Assembly: GCF_001653135.1 (NCBI RefSeq)
Contig: NZ_BDDS01000001.1
Location: 496,001 to 560,000, forward strand
Reading direction: 5' to 3'
Origin: Pseudoalteromonas neustonica
GTDB taxonomy: Bacteria; Pseudomonadota; Gammaproteobacteria; Enterobacterales; Alteromonadaceae
DNA: 64,000 bases
Shown piece by piece: positions 46,351 through 56,553 of the stretch. A program made the position numbers and the translations under genes. Every line of letters begins with the position of its first letter. The stretch's first letter is position 1. Under the pieces are notes generated by a model that saw only the letters and a program-made list of their open reading frames with translations, was not told where the DNA came from and searched no databases.

Positions 46351-47442
46351 GTGAGCGATTTATTATCCCAAGACGAAATTGATGCCCTCTTACATGGTGT
46401 TGATGATGTTGAAGAGGAAGATATACAAGATGGTGAAGATGGTAGTGGTAATACACTCCAATATGATTTCTCCTCACAAGACCGTATTGTTCGTGGCCGC
46501 ATGCCAACGTTGGAAATTGTTAACGAGCGCTTTGCTCGCCATATGCGGATCAGTTTATTTAATATGATGCGACGTACGGCAGAAGTATCCATAAATGGCG
46601 TGCAAATGATAAAGTTTGGTGAATATATCCACACTTTATTTGTGCCAACAAGTTTGAACATGGTGCGTTTTCGTCCTCTAAAAGGGACTGGATTGATCAC
46701 CATGGAGGCACGGTTAGTATTTATTTTAGTGGATAACTTCTTTGGTGGTGACGGCCGTTACCATGCAAAAATAGAAGGCCGTGAATTTACTCCCACCGAA
46801 CGACGTATTGTGCAAATGCTACTAAAAATAATCTTTGAAGATTATAAAGAAGCATGGGCGCCGGTTATGGATGTCTCATTTGAATATCTTGATTCAGAAG
46901 TAAACCCTGCTATGGCGAATATTGTGAGCCCCACAGAAGTGGTGGTAATAAGCTCATTCCACATTGAATTAGATGGCGGCGGCGGGGATTTTCATATTGC
47001 ACTTCCATATTCCATGCTTGAACCTATTCGTGAACTACTCGATGCCGGTGTGCAATCAGATACAGAAGATACAGATCTTCGCTGGAGTAAGGCGCTGCGC
47101 GATGAAATAATGGATGTAGAAGTTGAAATGTCAACGCAACTACTTGAAGTTGATTTAACTTTAGCGCAAATTATGGAACTTAAAGCTGGCGATATAATTC
47201 CAGTTGAAATGCCTGAACATATTACTGTATTTGTTGAAGACTTACCTACCTATAGGGCGAAAATGGGTCGCTCTCGCGATAATGTAGCTTTACAAATCAG
47301 TGAAAAAATTAAACGTCCTGAATCAGTTAAATCAGAACTGCACGTCTTTACTAAAGGTGGCAAAAAACTTGATTCAGATGCAGAATTAGCAGAACTAGAA
47401 GATGACTTACACCTTTCAGATGGTGTAGATTTAGACTGGTAA
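46351..47442 (+). CDS. fliM: Motor switch protein FliM
   Basis: FliM forms the C ring and binds CheY-P. The N-terminal peptide SDLLSQDEIDALLHG (residues 2-16) is the classic CheY-binding motif. The middle CheC-like domain and the C-terminal SpoA domain (about 255-330) follow. The 363-residue length is normal. The start is GTG at 46351 with a GGGGTC site nearby. The binding peptide is worth noting because the linker of CheA in this window carries three similar motifs. Confidence 0.96.
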   Translation: MSDLLSQDEIDALLHGVDDVEEEDIQDGEDGSGNTLQYDFSSQDRIVRGRMPTLEIVNERFARHMRISLFNMMRRTAEVSINGVQMIKFGEYIHTLFVPTSLNMVRFRPLKGTGLITMEARLVFILVDNFFGGDGRYHAKIEGREFTPTERRIVQMLLKIIFEDYKEAWAPVMDVSFEYLDSEVNPAMANIVSPTEVVVISSFHIELDGGGGDFHIALPYSMLEPIRELLDAGVQSDTEDTDLRWSKALRDEIMDVEVEMSTQLLEVDLTLAQIMELKAGDIIPVEMPEHITVFVEDLPTYRAKMGRSRDNVALQISEKIKRPESVKSELHVFTKGGKKLDSDAELAELEDDLHLSDGVDLDW

Positions 47443-47460
47443 AGAAATAGGGTTAAATGT

Positions 47461-47859
47461 ATGAGCGATGACCAAGATACAATGGATGAGTGGGCTGCTG
47501 CGTTAGCTGAAGCAGAAGGCACCGATGATAGCGGCGATGCACAACTTGCTGAACTTGATGAGTTAAGTGATGCTAAGCATGAAATGAGCAGCGATGAAAA
47601 GCGCAAGCTTGATACTATTTTAGATATACCCGTTACAATTTCAATGGAAGTTGGGCGATCTAAAATTAATATTCGTAATTTACTTCAGCTAAACCAAGGC
47701 TCGGTTGTTGAACTAGATCGCGTTGCGGGTGAACCATTAGATGTACTCGTTAATGGTACCTTGATCGCGCATGGAGAGGTTGTCGTCGTAAATGATAAAT
47801 TTGGTATACGCTTAACTGACGTAATAAGCCAGGTTGAACGGATTAAAAAACTGCGATGA
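47461..47859 (+). CDS. fliN: Motor switch protein FliN
   Basis: FliN completes the lower C ring. The 132-residue product has an acidic N-terminal extension (about 50 residues) and a SpoA domain: LDIPVTISMEVGRSKINI, LLQLNQGSVVELDRVAGEPLD in two halves, and KFGIRLTDV. It overlaps fliO by 4 bases (GATGAG region). Typical for the family. Confidence 0.95.
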   Translation: MSDDQDTMDEWAAALAEAEGTDDSGDAQLAELDELSDAKHEMSSDEKRKLDTILDIPVTISMEVGRSKINIRNLLQLNQGSVVELDRVAGEPLDVLVNGTLIAHGEVVVVNDKFGIRLTDVISQVERIKKLR

Positions 47860-48242
47860 GCAGTTGGCTTTTATTATCAACAGCGAGCAGCTCAGTCATA
47901 CCGAAAGCTGCCGCTTCTGGCGATTTAATCTCGATGGTTATGTCATTAGTCATGGTGCTAGTATTGATAGTGATACTGGCTTTTTTGGTTAAAAAGCTCA
48001 ACCCGAATATTGCTAACAGTGACGAATTTAAAATTGTGAGAAGTTTGCCACTTAGTACTCGTGAGCGGTTAATGGTGGTTGAAATTGATAATTGTCAGCA
48101 TTTACTAGGGGTAACTCCTCATAGCATCAATTACTTACATAAACTCGAAACCCCGCTAACAGAAAAAGAGTTACCGGCATTAGTACAACGCTTTAGCAAG
48201 TTACTAAACCCACAATCGAATCAAAATAAAAAGAATCTATAA
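47856..48242 (+). CDS. fliO: Flagellar biosynthetic protein FliO
   Basis: FliO is a small membrane protein needed for FliP assembly. The 128-residue product has one membrane segment (about 23-46, [20 protein letters not shown]) followed by a short cytoplasmic domain with [20 protein letters not shown], the typical FliO pattern. Position between fliN and fliP supports it. Confidence 0.92.
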   Translation: MSSWLLLSTASSSVIPKAAASGDLISMVMSLVMVLVLIVILAFLVKKLNPNIANSDEFKIVRSLPLSTRERLMVVEIDNCQHLLGVTPHSINYLHKLETPLTEKELPALVQRFSKLLNPQSNQNKKNL

Positions 48243-48243
48243 T

Positions 48244-48984
48244 ATGACTAAGTGGCTGCTTATTCTTCTTACCCTTGTTTTTGTGCCCTCTGTAAGTGCC
48301 GAAGGGATTGAAGCCCTGAACATCACTACCAATGCTGATGGTTCACAAGAATACTCTGTGACTTTGCAAGTACTTGCGATAATGACCGCTATGAGTTTTA
48401 TTCCAGCGGCAATTATTATGATGACTTCATTTACTCGTATTATTGTTGTATTAGCTATTTTGCGTCAAGCAATTGGGTTGCAGCAAACGCCTTCAAACCA
48501 AATACTTTTAGGTATGTCACTATTTTTAAGTATTTTTATCATGGCGCCGGTTTATCAAAAGGTGAACGAGCAAGCGATTGAGCCTTATCTCAATGAGCAA
48601 GTAACATCCGTACAAGCCCTTGAGCTTGCAAAAGAACCAATGAAAGCATTTATGCTGTCACAAGTACGTATTAAAGATATTGAAACGTTTGCAAAAATAG
48701 CCGGTTACGATAAATTAGATTCACCCGAAGATACACCATTAATAGTACTTATCCCCGCATTTGTCACCAGTGAATTACAGACTGCATTTATCATCGGTTT
48801 CATGTTCTTCATTCCTTTTTTGATTGTTGATTTAGTGGTTGCATCAGTATTAATGGCCATGGGTATGATGATGTTATCGCCAATGATTGTATCCATGCCA
48901 TTTAAGATAATGTTGTTTGTACTTGTTGATGGCTGGAGTTTAGTGATGGGGACATTGGCAAAAAGTTTTGGTCTTGGCGAATGA
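48244..48984 (+). CDS. fliP: Flagellar export gate protein FliP
   Basis: FliP forms the core of the export gate with FliQ and FliR. The 246-residue product has an N-terminal signal peptide (about 1-19, ending SVSA), then membrane segments around 45-70, 90-105, 185-210 and 215-235. Conserved blocks are [30 protein letters not shown] and [17 protein letters not shown]. Length normal. It starts 1 base after the fliO stop. Confidence 0.96.
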   Translation: MTKWLLILLTLVFVPSVSAEGIEALNITTNADGSQEYSVTLQVLAIMTAMSFIPAAIIMMTSFTRIIVVLAILRQAIGLQQTPSNQILLGMSLFLSIFIMAPVYQKVNEQAIEPYLNEQVTSVQALELAKEPMKAFMLSQVRIKDIETFAKIAGYDKLDSPEDTPLIVLIPAFVTSELQTAFIIGFMFFIPFLIVDLVVASVLMAMGMMMLSPMIVSMPFKIMLFVLVDGWSLVMGTLAKSFGLGE

Positions 48985-49028
48985 CAATGTTTATTAATAG
49001 AAGCGCTTTTAAATATTAAGAGGCTAGT

Positions 49029-49298
49029 ATGGAACCAGAAGTATTTGTTGATATTTTAAGTGGCGCTTTGTTTCTTGTTATTAAATTAGTTTCGGCAATC
49101 GTTGTACCTGGTCTGATAATAGGTTTAGTCGTTGCCGTGTTTCAAGCTGCAACGTCAATTAATGAGCAAACATTAAGTTTTTTACCACGTTTATTAATTA
49201 CGATTAGCGCCCTGATCGTCGGTGGGCATTGGTTAACGCAAGAGTTAATGGATTTTTTTACACGCATGGTGCTGATTATTCCTGAAATTGCAGGTTAA
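49029..49298 (+). CDS. fliQ: Flagellar export gate protein FliQ
   Basis: The 89-residue product has two membrane helices and matches FliQ throughout, including PGLIIGLVVAVFQAATSINEQ (residues 28-48, split PGLIIG and AVFQAATSINEQTLSF) and a FLPRLLI segment. AAGAGG precedes the ATG. fliR begins 1 base after its stop. Confidence 0.95.
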   Translation: MEPEVFVDILSGALFLVIKLVSAIVVPGLIIGLVVAVFQAATSINEQTLSFLPRLLITISALIVGGHWLTQELMDFFTRMVLIIPEIAG

Positions 49299-49299
49299 T

Positions 49300-50079
49300 A
49301 TGGAATTTCCTTTTTCAGTAATAATTCAATGGCTCAGCGATTTTTTACTCCCACTAGTACGCATTAGCTCAATGATCATGGTAATGGCGGGTATTGGTGC
49401 AAAAAATGTCCCTACACGTATAAAAATGGGTCTTGCTGTAGTCACTACTTTTCTTGTTGTCCCAGTACTGCCCCCCGCTAGTTTCAATAATTTATTTTCA
49501 TTTGAAATGGTTCTTGTGGTGATCCAACAAATGTTGATTGGGGTTGCAATTGGGTTTGCTTCGCTGCTTATGCTAAATACCTTTGTAATAGCAGGGCAAA
49601 TATTGGCAATGCAAACAGGCCTTGGTTTTGCGTCGGTAGTTGATCCCTCAAACGGTATGAGTGTGCCAGCAGTAGGGCAATTTTATTTAATCTTAGCCAC
49701 CTTACTCTTTTTTGTTTTTAATGGTCATTTAATGATGATTCAAATGGTGGTACATAGTTTTCAAGTATTACCAATAGATGGTACGTGGTGGGCGGTTGAT
49801 CATTATTGGGATATTGTTACTTGGGGGGGCTGGATGTTTACCACTGCATTAGTTCTTTCACTTGCACCTTTAACTGCAATGCTTGTTATAAGTCTGTCAT
49901 TTGGCGTGATGACCCGAGCAGCCCCGCAGTTAAATATTTTCTCAATTGGTTTTCCGTTTACATTGGTGGCCGGTTTAGTCATTATTTGGGCTACCCTTGG
50001 TAACTTTATGACTCAATTTGAATTTCAATGGTTAAAAATGGTTGAGCTAATGTGTACTTTAGTTGGTTGTTCCCCATAG
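49300..50079 (+). CDS. fliR: Flagellar export gate protein FliR
   Basis: The 259-residue product is a polytopic membrane protein with six predicted helices, matching FliR. Blocks seen are VRISSMIMVMAGIGAKNVPTR, GQILAMQTGLGFASVVDPSNG (both in part) and APQLNIFSIGFP. I chose the ATG at 49300 over an in-frame TTG at 49288 that lies in fliQ. flhB follows after 9 bases with an AGGAGG site. It completes the FliPQR gate. Confidence 0.95.
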   Translation: MEFPFSVIIQWLSDFLLPLVRISSMIMVMAGIGAKNVPTRIKMGLAVVTTFLVVPVLPPASFNNLFSFEMVLVVIQQMLIGVAIGFASLLMLNTFVIAGQILAMQTGLGFASVVDPSNGMSVPAVGQFYLILATLLFFVFNGHLMMIQMVVHSFQVLPIDGTWWAVDHYWDIVTWGGWMFTTALVLSLAPLTAMLVISLSFGVMTRAAPQLNIFSIGFPFTLVAGLVIIWATLGNFMTQFEFQWLKMVELMCTLVGCSP

Positions 50080-50088
50080 GAGGCAGTG

Positions 50089-51219
50089 ATGGCTGAAGAT
50101 TCAGGTCAAGAAAAAACAGAAGAACCCACGGGTAAAAAAATTGATGAATCGAAAAAGAAAGGCCAAGTAGCCCGTTCAAAAGAGTTGGGTACCATGTTCG
50201 TTCTGATTTTTTCTGCAATCTCCTTATTAATGTACGGCCCTGATATAGGTAAAGGTCTGTATAATATTATGGGCCGAATGCTTAGTTTAAATCGCAGTGA
50301 AACATACGATACAACAAAGATGTTCTCTGTTTGGGCTGAAGTTGCCGATGCACTTGTTTTTCCAATGGCGATGTTTGTTTTTATTATTGTTTTAGCGGGT
50401 ATTATTGGTAATACACTGTTAGGCGGCTTCAATTTTAGCTGGGAAGCTGCGGCACCCAAAGCGAGTAAAATGTCCCCAGCTAAAGGTATTAAACGCATGC
50501 TTGGGCCGCAAGCAGGCGTTGAATTGATTAAATCTATTTTAAAATTTACAGTGGTCGCCGGTTTTGCTGTTTTTTTGATTAATACCTTTTTTGATGAAAT
50601 TCTACATCTGAGTATTGAGAGTGCGCCCGGGAACATTCTTCATTCTTTAGAAATTTTAGCGTGGATGTTTTTAGGACTCACATGCACCATGGCAATTATT
50701 GCAGCAATAGACGCTCCTTATCAAAGTCATACTCATCATAAACAACTTAAAATGACTTTACAGGAAGTAAAAGATGAATATAAAAACTCCGAAGGTGATC
50801 CGCAAATAAAAGCGCGGATTAGGCAAACTCAAAGACAAATGTCTCAACGTAGAATGATGCAAGATGTGCCCGATGCTGACGTTGTTGTTACTAACCCAAC
50901 ACATTACTCAGTTGCATTAAAGTACGACACAGAGCGTGCAGGTGCACCAATCGTGCTTGCTAAAGGTGTGGATGAGATGGCTATGCAAATTAGAAAAGTA
51001 GCATTAGGTAATGAAGTGCCAATTGTAGAATCCCCAATGCTTACGCGTGCGTTATATCATACCGCTGAGGTGGGCGATCAAATACCGGATCAATTATTTA
51101 CGGCTGTAGCGCAAGTGCTCGCATTTGTCTTTCAGCTTAAGCGCTTTCAAAAAGGCCGTGGTAAACGCCCGACAAAACTTAATAAAAACCTCCCCATCCC
51201 CGATGCCTACAAGCATTGA
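50089..51219 (+). CDS. flhB: Flagellar export switch protein FlhB
   Basis: FlhB controls export substrate specificity. The 376-residue product begins with the basic motif EKTEEPTGKKIDESKKKGQ, has four membrane helices, and carries the autocleavage motif NPTH at residues 269-272 in VVVTNPTHYSVALKY. The cytoplasmic C-terminal domain follows. The ATG at 50089 has AGGAGG at 5 bases; an in-frame GTG at 50086 is possible. flhA follows after a 93-base gap with its own promoter. Confidence 0.95.
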   Translation: MAEDSGQEKTEEPTGKKIDESKKKGQVARSKELGTMFVLIFSAISLLMYGPDIGKGLYNIMGRMLSLNRSETYDTTKMFSVWAEVADALVFPMAMFVFIIVLAGIIGNTLLGGFNFSWEAAAPKASKMSPAKGIKRMLGPQAGVELIKSILKFTVVAGFAVFLINTFFDEILHLSIESAPGNILHSLEILAWMFLGLTCTMAIIAAIDAPYQSHTHHKQLKMTLQEVKDEYKNSEGDPQIKARIRQTQRQMSQRRMMQDVPDADVVVTNPTHYSVALKYDTERAGAPIVLAKGVDEMAMQIRKVALGNEVPIVESPMLTRALYHTAEVGDQIPDQLFTAVAQVLAFVFQLKRFQKGRGKRPTKLNKNLPIPDAYKH

Positions 51220-51257
51220 TTTTTAGTTATTAACCTATTTTAATAAATAATTAATAA

Positions 51258-51274
51258 CTGGAATAGTTATTGCA
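51258..51274 (+). promoter_or_regulatory. Candidate sigma-54 promoter for flhA operon
   Basis: CTGGAAT-N5-TTGCA with GG-N10-GC spacing (GG 51260-51261, GC 51272-51273) ends 39 bases before the flhA ATG. Its upstream edge overlaps an AT-rich inverted repeat (AGTTATTAA 51225-51233 with TTAATAACT 51251-51259) that may end the flhB transcript. Confidence 0.65.
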
Positions 51275-51312
51275 AATTCCGTGTAGTGTCAATTTTTTGA
51301 AATTGTAGAATT

Positions 51313-53421
51313 ATGGAATTTAAAGCTGTATTACAACAACTTAATAGAGATAAAAAAGAGTATTTAAAAGGTGTAGGTACCCCTTTACTGGTACTTGCTG
51401 CGCTGGGAATGGTGATTTTACCGTTACCGCCATTTTTACTCGATATTCTTTTTTCGTTTAATATAGCTTTAGCACTAGTTGTGTTATTGGTGACAGTTTA
51501 CACCATGAAGCCAGTAGAATTTGGCATGTTTCCAGCTGTACTTCTTATTGCAACCATCATGCGTTTAGCGCTCAATGTTGCCAGCACTCGAGTTGTACTT
51601 TTAGAAGGCCATAATGGAGGCGATGCTGCAGGTAAAGTTATTGAAGCCTTTGGCTCCGTAGTAATTGGCGGAAATTACGCAGTTGGTCTAGTGGTGTTTT
51701 TAATTCTGATCATCATCAACTTTGTAGTAATCACTAAGGGTGCGGGCCGTATCTCAGAAGTATCTGCACGCTTTACCCTTGATGCAATGCCAGGTAAGCA
51801 AATGGCAATTGATGCTGATTTGAACGCAGGCTTTATAAGCGCTGAGCAAGCACGTGACCGTCGTGAAGAGGTTACTCGCGAGGCTGATTTCTATGGTTCT
51901 ATGGATGGTGCCAGTAAGTTTGTAAAAGGCGATGCCATAGCCGGTATCGTTATTTTGATTATCAATATTGTAGGTGGTTTATTTGTTGGAATGATCCAAC
52001 ATGACTTAAGTTTTAGTAATGCAATGGAAGTATACACTTTGCTTACTATTGGTGACGGCCTAGTTGCTCAATTACCTTCATTACTCCTTTCAATTGGTAC
52101 GGCCATTGTAGTAACCCGTCAAAATGAATCGCTCAATATGGGTGATCAATTTAAGAAACAACTTGGCAATGAAAAGTCACTATTTATCGCCTCAGGTATT
52201 TTGATTGTAATGGGCTTAGTGCCAGGCATGCCACACTTTGCATTTTTAAGCCTTGGTGCACTACTGGGGTATTTAGCATATTACACTCAACAAAGTAAGA
52301 TCAAAGCCGCAGCGGAAAAAGAAGCTGAAACAGCGAACGGTGGTGCATCAGGAACAGGTGTTGCAAATAAAAAAGAGCAAAAAGAACTTAGCTGGGATGA
52401 TGTTCAGCAAGTCGATGTTATTGGTTTGGAAGTGGGCTATCGTTTAATTCCGCTCGTTGATCAATCACAAGGTGGTGAGCTACTAAATCGAATTAAAGGT
52501 GTACGTAAAAAGCTTTCTCAAGAGTTAGGGTTTTTGGTACCGCCAGTACACATTCGCGATAACTTAGAATTAGATCCAAACGCATACAGAATTACTCTGA
52601 TGGGTGTTTCAAGTGGTGAGGGGGAGCTTAAACATGGTGACGAGTTAGCGATTAACCCGGGACAAGTGTTTGGAGCGATTAAAGGGATTGCGACGAAAGA
52701 CCCTGCTTTTGGTTTAGATGCAGTTTGGATTAAACCCGATCAAAAAGATGAAGCGCAATCATTAGGTTACACCGTTGTAGATGCTGCCACTGTCGTCGCA
52801 ACCCATATTAGTCAACTACTTACAAATAGTGCAGCTTTACTACTTGGCCATGAAGAAGTACAAAATTTACTTGATATGCTAGCTAAGAGTCACCCTCGTT
52901 TAGTTGAAGGTTTAGTCCCAGATGTATTACCGTTGACAACAATCGTTAAAGTTTTACAAAATTTATTAAATGAAGGTGTCGCAATACGTGATATGCGTTC
53001 AATAGTACAAACCCTAGTAGAGTATGGCCCACGTAGCCAAGACCCTGATGTATTAACGGCTGCAGTGCGAATTTCACTGCGTAGATTAATTGTTCAGGAC
53101 GCTGTTGGTATGTCATCAGAAATCCCTGTCATAACCTTGGCGCCTGAGTTGGAACAGATGTTGCATCAGTCACTACAGAATGCAGGCGACGAAGGTGCCG
53201 GAATTGAACCAGGACTTGCAGAGCGACTTCAGCAATCATTAAATGAAGCGCATCAAAATCAAGAAATGGCCGGTGAACCTTCGATATTGCTAACGTCAGG
53301 AATGTTACGCACTGTGTTATCTCGTTTTGTTAAGTACACCATACCAGGGTTACGGGTGATGTCTTATCAAGAGGTACCAGACGAAAGACAGATCAAGATT
53401 GTCAGCTCAGTAGGCCAATAA
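51313..53421 (+). CDS. flhA: Flagellar export protein FlhA
   Basis: FlhA forms the nonameric export channel and its cytoplasmic docking ring. The 702-residue product has eight predicted membrane helices in residues 20-315. The family signature GRISEVSARFTLDAMPGKQM and DLNAGFISAEQARDRREEV lie in the loop between helices 4 and 5. A cytoplasmic domain follows (from about 345) with YRLIPLVDQSQGGELLNRI. The length is normal. The ribosome site is weak (GTAGAATT). flhF, flhG and fliA follow. Confidence 0.96.
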   Translation: MEFKAVLQQLNRDKKEYLKGVGTPLLVLAALGMVILPLPPFLLDILFSFNIALALVVLLVTVYTMKPVEFGMFPAVLLIATIMRLALNVASTRVVLLEGHNGGDAAGKVIEAFGSVVIGGNYAVGLVVFLILIIINFVVITKGAGRISEVSARFTLDAMPGKQMAIDADLNAGFISAEQARDRREEVTREADFYGSMDGASKFVKGDAIAGIVILIINIVGGLFVGMIQHDLSFSNAMEVYTLLTIGDGLVAQLPSLLLSIGTAIVVTRQNESLNMGDQFKKQLGNEKSLFIASGILIVMGLVPGMPHFAFLSLGALLGYLAYYTQQSKIKAAAEKEAETANGGASGTGVANKKEQKELSWDDVQQVDVIGLEVGYRLIPLVDQSQGGELLNRIKGVRKKLSQELGFLVPPVHIRDNLELDPNAYRITLMGVSSGEGELKHGDELAINPGQVFGAIKGIATKDPAFGLDAVWIKPDQKDEAQSLGYTVVDAATVVATHISQLLTNSAALLLGHEEVQNLLDMLAKSHPRLVEGLVPDVLPLTTIVKVLQNLLNEGVAIRDMRSIVQTLVEYGPRSQDPDVLTAAVRISLRRLIVQDAVGMSSEIPVITLAPELEQMLHQSLQNAGDEGAGIEPGLAERLQQSLNEAHQNQEMAGEPSILLTSGMLRTVLSRFVKYTIPGLRVMSYQEVPDERQIKIVSSVGQ

Positions 53422-53444
53422 TCGGATTTTAAAGGGGTTGAATT

Positions 53445-54923
53445 ATGAAAATTAAACGTTTTTTTGCTAAAGATATGCGCACGGCACTTAAAGAAGTAAA
53501 AGATGAACTAGGTGTTGATGCGGTTATTATGTCAAATAAAAAACTTGCGAACGGTGTTGAAATCGTTGCCGCTGTTGATTATGACAAAGCAGCCCCAAAA
53601 GCGCCTGAAGCAAAACCAGCTATTGCGCAGGCACAAACAAATTCAAACTTTGTAAAGCCAGCACCACAGCGCTCTCAGCCTGAACCACAAGCAAAAGTTG
53701 CAGATAGCTTGCAAGCATTGTTAGAGCGTCAAACACCACGTCCACGCTCACCTGAACTTGCATCAATGTTTAGTCAATCTGGATTTGATACAGGCAGCCA
53801 ATACCAAGAACAAAAACACAGTGCTCGTCAACACAGTGAAGTAAAGCCTAAACAAGATTTTTATCATCGAGATACTGCGCCAGTGTCACGCCCACAAACT
53901 CAAGCTCATAGCTTAGGTTTTGATGACGACTTAGACCGTGATTTTGATGATCTAGATACCTCAATGCCTACTAAAGAGGTTGCAAAAACAGATGAGATAA
54001 CAGCAATGCGTGATGAAATGGCCGCAATGCGTCAGTTGTTAGAGCATCAAGTATCAGGTTTAATGCAGCAGGATATGGCTCGTCGTGACCCAACAAGAGC
54101 ATGCATGATAGATCGCTTGATAGGTATGGGGATTGATAGTGAAGTTGCAGACCAAATGGCATGCTTTATTCCTGACGATGTGTCACGTCAACAAGCATGG
54201 CAAGCCTTATTGCAAATGATTGAAAATCAGATGCATACAACTAATAATGAAATATTACGTCAAGGTGGTGTATTTGCATTAGTAGGTCCAACAGGGGTTG
54301 GTAAGACGACGACAGTTGCAAAACTTGCTGCGTTGGGTGCACAAAAGTATGGCGCTGATAAAGTGGCACTGATCACAACTGATACATACCGTATTGGTGC
54401 ATATGAGCAACTAGCTACATACGGACGTATTATCGGCTGTGGTGTTAAGCAAGTTAAAGATGCTAATGAATTAGCTGAAGTTTTATACCATTTACGAAAT
54501 AAGCGTCTAGTATTAATAGATACGGCGGGAATGAGTCAGCGTGATTTACGTTTAACAGAGCAATTAAACACCTTAATGCGCAATCAAAGAGTTGATATTC
54601 GCAATTACTTGGTGCTTAGTGCAACAGCGCAAATTAACGTTTTACAAGAAACCGTAAGACACTTTAAAAAAGTACAATTAAGTGGCTGTATTTTCACCAA
54701 ATTAGATGAATCACTAAGTTTAGGTGAGATAATTAGTATAGCGATTCAAAATCGCCTCCCAATAGGGTATCTTACTAATGGTCAGCGAGTCCCTGAGGAC
54801 ATCCGGGTGGCTAATGCAGAGAAATTAGTAAAAAAAGCTGAACAATTGTATTTAAAAAGAACAAAAGCACAACATTCGCGACGTCAAGCAGTAGCGTCAA
54901 GCACAGTAGGGATGTATGATTAA
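53445..54923 (+). CDS. flhF: Flagellar placement GTPase FlhF
   Basis: FlhF is an SRP-type GTPase that places the flagellum at the pole. The 492-residue product has the family N-terminus MKIKRFFAKDMRTALKEVK, a Pro/Gln/Ala-rich linker (about 50-180) and a helical N domain. The GTPase domain has GPTGVGKTTTVAKLAA (near 285), TTDTYRIGAYEQL, a VLIDTAGMSQRDL block and FTKLDESLSLG. It overlaps flhG by 8 bases. A polar flagellum is thereby strongly supported. Confidence 0.95.
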   Translation: MKIKRFFAKDMRTALKEVKDELGVDAVIMSNKKLANGVEIVAAVDYDKAAPKAPEAKPAIAQAQTNSNFVKPAPQRSQPEPQAKVADSLQALLERQTPRPRSPELASMFSQSGFDTGSQYQEQKHSARQHSEVKPKQDFYHRDTAPVSRPQTQAHSLGFDDDLDRDFDDLDTSMPTKEVAKTDEITAMRDEMAAMRQLLEHQVSGLMQQDMARRDPTRACMIDRLIGMGIDSEVADQMACFIPDDVSRQQAWQALLQMIENQMHTTNNEILRQGGVFALVGPTGVGKTTTVAKLAALGAQKYGADKVALITTDTYRIGAYEQLATYGRIIGCGVKQVKDANELAEVLYHLRNKRLVLIDTAGMSQRDLRLTEQLNTLMRNQRVDIRNYLVLSATAQINVLQETVRHFKKVQLSGCIFTKLDESLSLGEIISIAIQNRLPIGYLTNGQRVPEDIRVANAEKLVKKAEQLYLKRTKAQHSRRQAVASSTVGMYD

Positions 54924-55776
54924 CACAGTATTAGATCAAGCAAGTGGCCTGCGTAAAATGAGTCAAAACAATAATAACGGCGTTAAGGTTATCGCTGTCA
55001 CTGGTGGTAAGGGAGGCGTTGGTAAAACAAACGTTTCACTTAATACTGCGATTGCTTTGGGTCAACTCGGAAACAGAGTATTAGTATTGGATGCCGATTT
55101 AGGCCTAGCAAACTGTGATGTGATGTTAGGATTACGTGTTGAGCGTAACTTGTCTCACGTATTGTCGGGTGAATGTGAGCTCGATGAAATTTTAGTTGAA
55201 GGCCCCGCAGGGATAAAAATAGTCCCCGCTACCTCCGGCTCGCAGAGTATGGTTGAATTATCGCCATCAGAGCATGCCGGTCTTATTCGTGCCTTTAGTG
55301 AGCTAAATACCGAATTTGATATATTAATTGTTGATACTGCAGCCGGTATTTCAGATATGGTGCTCAGTTTTTCGCGCGCCGCACAAGATGTGATGGTTGT
55401 TGTATGTGACGAGCCCACTTCAATTACTGATGCCTATGCGCTTATTAAAATATTAAGTCGTGAACACGGCGTATACAAGTTCAAAATAGTCGCTAATATG
55501 GTACGCAGTATACGTGAAGGTCATGAGTTATTTGCAAAGTTATCTAAAGTCACAGATCGTTTTTTAGATGTGTCGATGGAACTAGTTGCAACGGTGCCTT
55601 ATGATGAAAATATGCGAAAGTCTACGCGCCGTCAAAAAGTAATCGTAGAACTGTTTCCTAGCTCACCAGCTGCAATTGCATTTAAAACACTCGCGACAAA
55701 AGCAGTAAAATGGCCTATACCTAATCAACCATCTGGCCATTTAGAATTTTTCATAGAAAAATTAGTAAACGGCTAA
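54916..55776 (+). CDS. flhG: Flagellar number regulator FlhG (FleN)
   Basis: FlhG is a MinD-like ATPase that limits flagellar number and acts on FlhF and FlrA. The 286-residue product has the N-terminal FlhF-activating motif DQASGLRKM (residues 7-15), the deviant Walker A TGGKGGVGKTNVSLN, a VLDADLGLANCDVMLGL block and VDTAAGISDMVLSF. A C-terminal amphipathic segment (HLEFFIEKLVNG) may bind membrane. Length normal. fliA begins 2 bases after its stop. Confidence 0.95.
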   Translation: MINTVLDQASGLRKMSQNNNNGVKVIAVTGGKGGVGKTNVSLNTAIALGQLGNRVLVLDADLGLANCDVMLGLRVERNLSHVLSGECELDEILVEGPAGIKIVPATSGSQSMVELSPSEHAGLIRAFSELNTEFDILIVDTAAGISDMVLSFSRAAQDVMVVVCDEPTSITDAYALIKILSREHGVYKFKIVANMVRSIREGHELFAKLSKVTDRFLDVSMELVATVPYDENMRKSTRRQKVIVELFPSSPAAIAFKTLATKAVKWPIPNQPSGHLEFFIEKLVNG

Positions 55777-55778
55777 TT

Positions 55779-56513
55779 ATGACGGCATCGGTGAATAAAG
55801 CGATGGGATATCAATCTACACAGAACTTAAATGTGATTGTTGAGCGCCATGCTTCATTAGTCAAAAAAGTGGCGTGCCATTTAATTGCTCGTTTACCACC
55901 AAGTGTACAGTTGGATGATTTAATTCAATCAGGAATGATTGGTTTAATTGAAGCCTCGAAAAACTTTGACGCCACTAAAGGCGCCAGTTTTGAAACATTT
56001 GCAGGTATTCGTATTCGTGGTGCTATGCTTGATGAAATGAGGCGTGGTGATTGGGCTCCAAGATCGGTGCATCGCAATAGTCGTATGGTTGCAGAAGCGA
56101 TATCAGAGTTAGAAAGTGGACTTAATCGTGAACCAAAAGATATTGAAGTTGCTGAAAAACTTGATATTACGCTAGATGAGTACCATCATATTCTTAATGA
56201 TGTGAATTCTAGTAAAATACTAGGCATTGAAGACCTTGGTGTTGATGAAGATGTAATTACACCAGTTGGACATGATTTAGCACTAGATAAGCCTTTTAAT
56301 AATGTTAAAAATGATAAGTTTAATCAATCATTGCTAGAGGCAATAAAGTCTTTACCAGAACGAGATGGTTTAGTGCTATCGCTTTACTACAATGATGAAA
56401 TGAATTTAAAAGAAATTGGGCACATACTCGATGTAAGTGAATCGCGTGTGAGTCAGATACATGGTCAGGCGATGATTAAGCTTAAAGCAAAAATCAATGA
56501 CTGGATAAACTAG
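55779..56513 (+). CDS. fliA: Flagellar sigma factor FliA (sigma-28)
   Basis: FliA directs late flagellar and chemotaxis transcription. The 244-residue product has sigma region 2 (LDDLIQSGMIGLIEASKNFD, FETFAGIRIRGAMLDEMRR), region 3 (ELESGLNREPKDIEVAEKL) and region 4 (LSLYYNDEMNLKEIGHILDV, then SESRVSQIHGQAM). All match FliA in order and length. An FlgM gene is not in this window. Confidence 0.96.
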   Translation: MTASVNKAMGYQSTQNLNVIVERHASLVKKVACHLIARLPPSVQLDDLIQSGMIGLIEASKNFDATKGASFETFAGIRIRGAMLDEMRRGDWAPRSVHRNSRMVAEAISELESGLNREPKDIEVAEKLDITLDEYHHILNDVNSSKILGIEDLGVDEDVITPVGHDLALDKPFNNVKNDKFNQSLLEAIKSLPERDGLVLSLYYNDEMNLKEIGHILDVSESRVSQIHGQAMIKLKAKINDWIN

Positions 56514-56553
56514 TAGTAAGTAAATATAGGTTCAGACCTCACCGGAGGATGTT

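Noticed and set aside
45984..46703. Long minus-strand ORF of 239 codons
   Set aside because: It overlaps fliL and fliM completely on the other strand, is Ser/Thr/Pro-rich as shadows are, and has no family motif.
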